A stretch of DNA of 64,000 nucleotides from Nocardia cyriacigeorgica GUH-2 (lineage in GTDB: Bacteria > Actinomycetota > Actinomycetes > Mycobacteriales > Mycobacteriaceae): assembly GCF_000284035.1 (NCBI RefSeq), contig NC_016887.1, positions 5,828,001 to 5,892,000 of the forward strand, given 5' to 3'. Below, piece by piece: positions 63,287 to 64,000 of the stretch; the stretch's first letter is position 1, and each line of letters begins with the position of its first letter. Below the pieces are notes generated by a model, which made no database searches, was not told the origin of the DNA, and saw nothing but the letters and a program-made list of their open reading frames with translations. Both the position numbers and the translations under genes were made by a program.

Positions 63287-64000
63287 TCAGATCACCCCGT
63301 GTAGCGGCGGCGGGGTGCCGTGCAGCACCGACCGGCCGATGTGCTGGTATTTCCACCGCACCGGGTCGTGCAGGGTATGTGTGCGGGCGTTGCGCCAGAA
63401 ATGGTCGAGGTTGGTTCCGGCTGCGGCGCTTCGGGTTCCGGAGACTTCGAAGAGAGCAGATGAGACCTCGTTCGCCGCGCGGTCGGCGACGATCTTGGCC
63501 GTGGCGACCGCCAGCGAGGCCTCGGCCGCGGTAGCGGCGTCCACAGCCGCACCGGCCGCCGCCAGCGTGGCTTCCGCCGTCCGCACCGTCACCGCCAGTT
63601 CCCCGAACCGCTGGATCAGCAACGGATCATCCACCGCCCGATCCACTCCGGCTTCGAACCACGGCCTGGATCGTGTCCGCACGAATTCCGTTGCCGCATC
63701 GAGGGACCCGCGTGCGATCCCGGTATCGATCGCGGCATGCACCAGCTGCGCGAACGCACCGTAACCGGTGGGTGCGCCGACCGCCGCCGCCCGGGCGACC
63801 AGCTGATCGCGGGCCACCAGCACCCCGTCCAACTCGACGGTGCCGCTGCCGGTGGTGCGCTGGCCGATGGCGTGCCAATCGTCGATGATCCGGACACCGT
63901 CGGTGTCGGCGGGCAGGAACGCGACGTACTCCCCCGGCGGCAGGCCGCTGCGCCCGTCCGGATCGTCGAGCCTGGTGAGCACTGCGAGGATGTCGGCGAA
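63287..64000 (-). CDS. DszC/SfnC-like FMNH2-dependent monooxygenase, C-terminal part (cut by window edge)
   Basis: The last 238 codons of an acyl-CoA dehydrogenase-fold monooxygenase whose start lies beyond 64000. Segments IIDDWHAIGQRTTGSGTVEL, the helix IDTGIARGSLDAATEF and RNARTHTLHDPVRWKYQHIG match the sulfur-acquisition SfnC/DszC type, which oxidises sulfones or dibenzothiophene with FMNH2. The reading continues without a start to the window end. Two reductases follow on the same strand, supporting a sulfur-scavenging or sulfone-oxidising role. Confidence 0.85.
   Translation of the reverse strand, partial: FADILAVLTRLDDPDGRSGLPPGEYVAFLPADTDGVRIIDDWHAIGQRTTGSGTVELDGVLVARDQLVARAAAVGAPTGYGAFAQLVHAAIDTGIARGSLDAATEFVRTRSRPWFEAGVDRAVDDPLLIQRFGELAVTVRTAEATLAAAGAAVDAATAAEASLAVATAKIVADRAANEVSSALFEVSGTRSAAAGTNLDHFWRNARTHTLHDPVRWKYQHIGRSVLHGTPPPLHGVI

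Overview
The window is a GC-rich actinobacterial chromosome segment, most likely from Nocardia or a close mycolate-containing relative. Its backbone matches genes known from Mycobacterium tuberculosis: clpB, pyrE and Rv0383c/Rv0385-like genes, the hspR-dnaJ-grpE-dnaK heat-shock operon, the iniB-iniA-iniC operon, an IniR (Rv0339c)-like regulator, the Rv0338c-like iron-sulfur reductase, an Rv0337c-like aminotransferase, udgA-like UDP-glucose dehydrogenase and dcd. The order runs roughly as the descending Rv0385-to-Rv0321 series, with Nocardia-type insertions between. GTG starts, TGATG or ATGA overlaps and a CTTGAGT-type HspR operator fit this assignment. No phage, insertion sequence or CRISPR array was found.

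Region by region. 1-1.9 kb: the start of a DHFR-like gene running off the left edge, a VapBC toxin-antitoxin pair and an NTF2-like protein. 2-9.4 kb: lysoplasmalogenase, a KAS III-like synthase, pyrE, two membrane-anchored proteins and clpB. 9.4-12.6 kb: three type II flavohaemoglobin-like genes, one lacking the globin domain. 12.9-17.3 kb: hspR/dnaJ/grpE/dnaK, with HAIR operators in front of dnaK and clpB. 17.4-19.5 kb: an MFS transporter that lacks its N-terminus exactly where a HigBA-like cassette begins. 20.3-26.2 kb: iniC, iniA and a very repetitive iniB. 26.4-36.7 kb: Hsp70-like protein, IniR-like regulator, short IniR-like regulator, half-Hsp70-like protein, then two secreted chymotrypsin-fold proteases. 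This looks like a duplicated envelope-stress module divergent from iniBAC and is the most interesting part of the window.

37-48.8 kb: a secreted protein, an Rv0338c-like membrane iron-sulfur reductase with a nine-copy lysine/proline repeat tail behind a CRP-type site and a palindromic operator, an SDR-like enzyme, an acyl-CoA dehydrogenase pair, a YdcF-like protein, UDP-glucose dehydrogenase and a third anchored Hsp70-like protein. 48.8-57.6 kb: a YibE/F-like membrane protein, a probable 6C-type small RNA, aminotransferase, an Mce-associated-like protein, an XRE/TPR regulator divergent from an unknown gene, dcd, a VOC protein, an amidase and tRNA-Gly(CCC). 57.8-64 kb: a DHFR-like protein, a DoxX/AraC divergent pair, a three-gene operon for an EspC-like type VII secretion substrate and partners, and a flavin reductase / FMN reductase / DszC-SfnC-like monooxygenase operon that runs off the right edge.

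Themes: protein quality control (DnaK system, ClpB, actin-fold Hsp70-like proteins), cell-envelope stress (dynamin-like IniA/IniC with IniB and IniR-like regulators), redox chemistry, and small toxin-antitoxin cassettes. Functions are read from motifs and family knowledge. No database search was possible.
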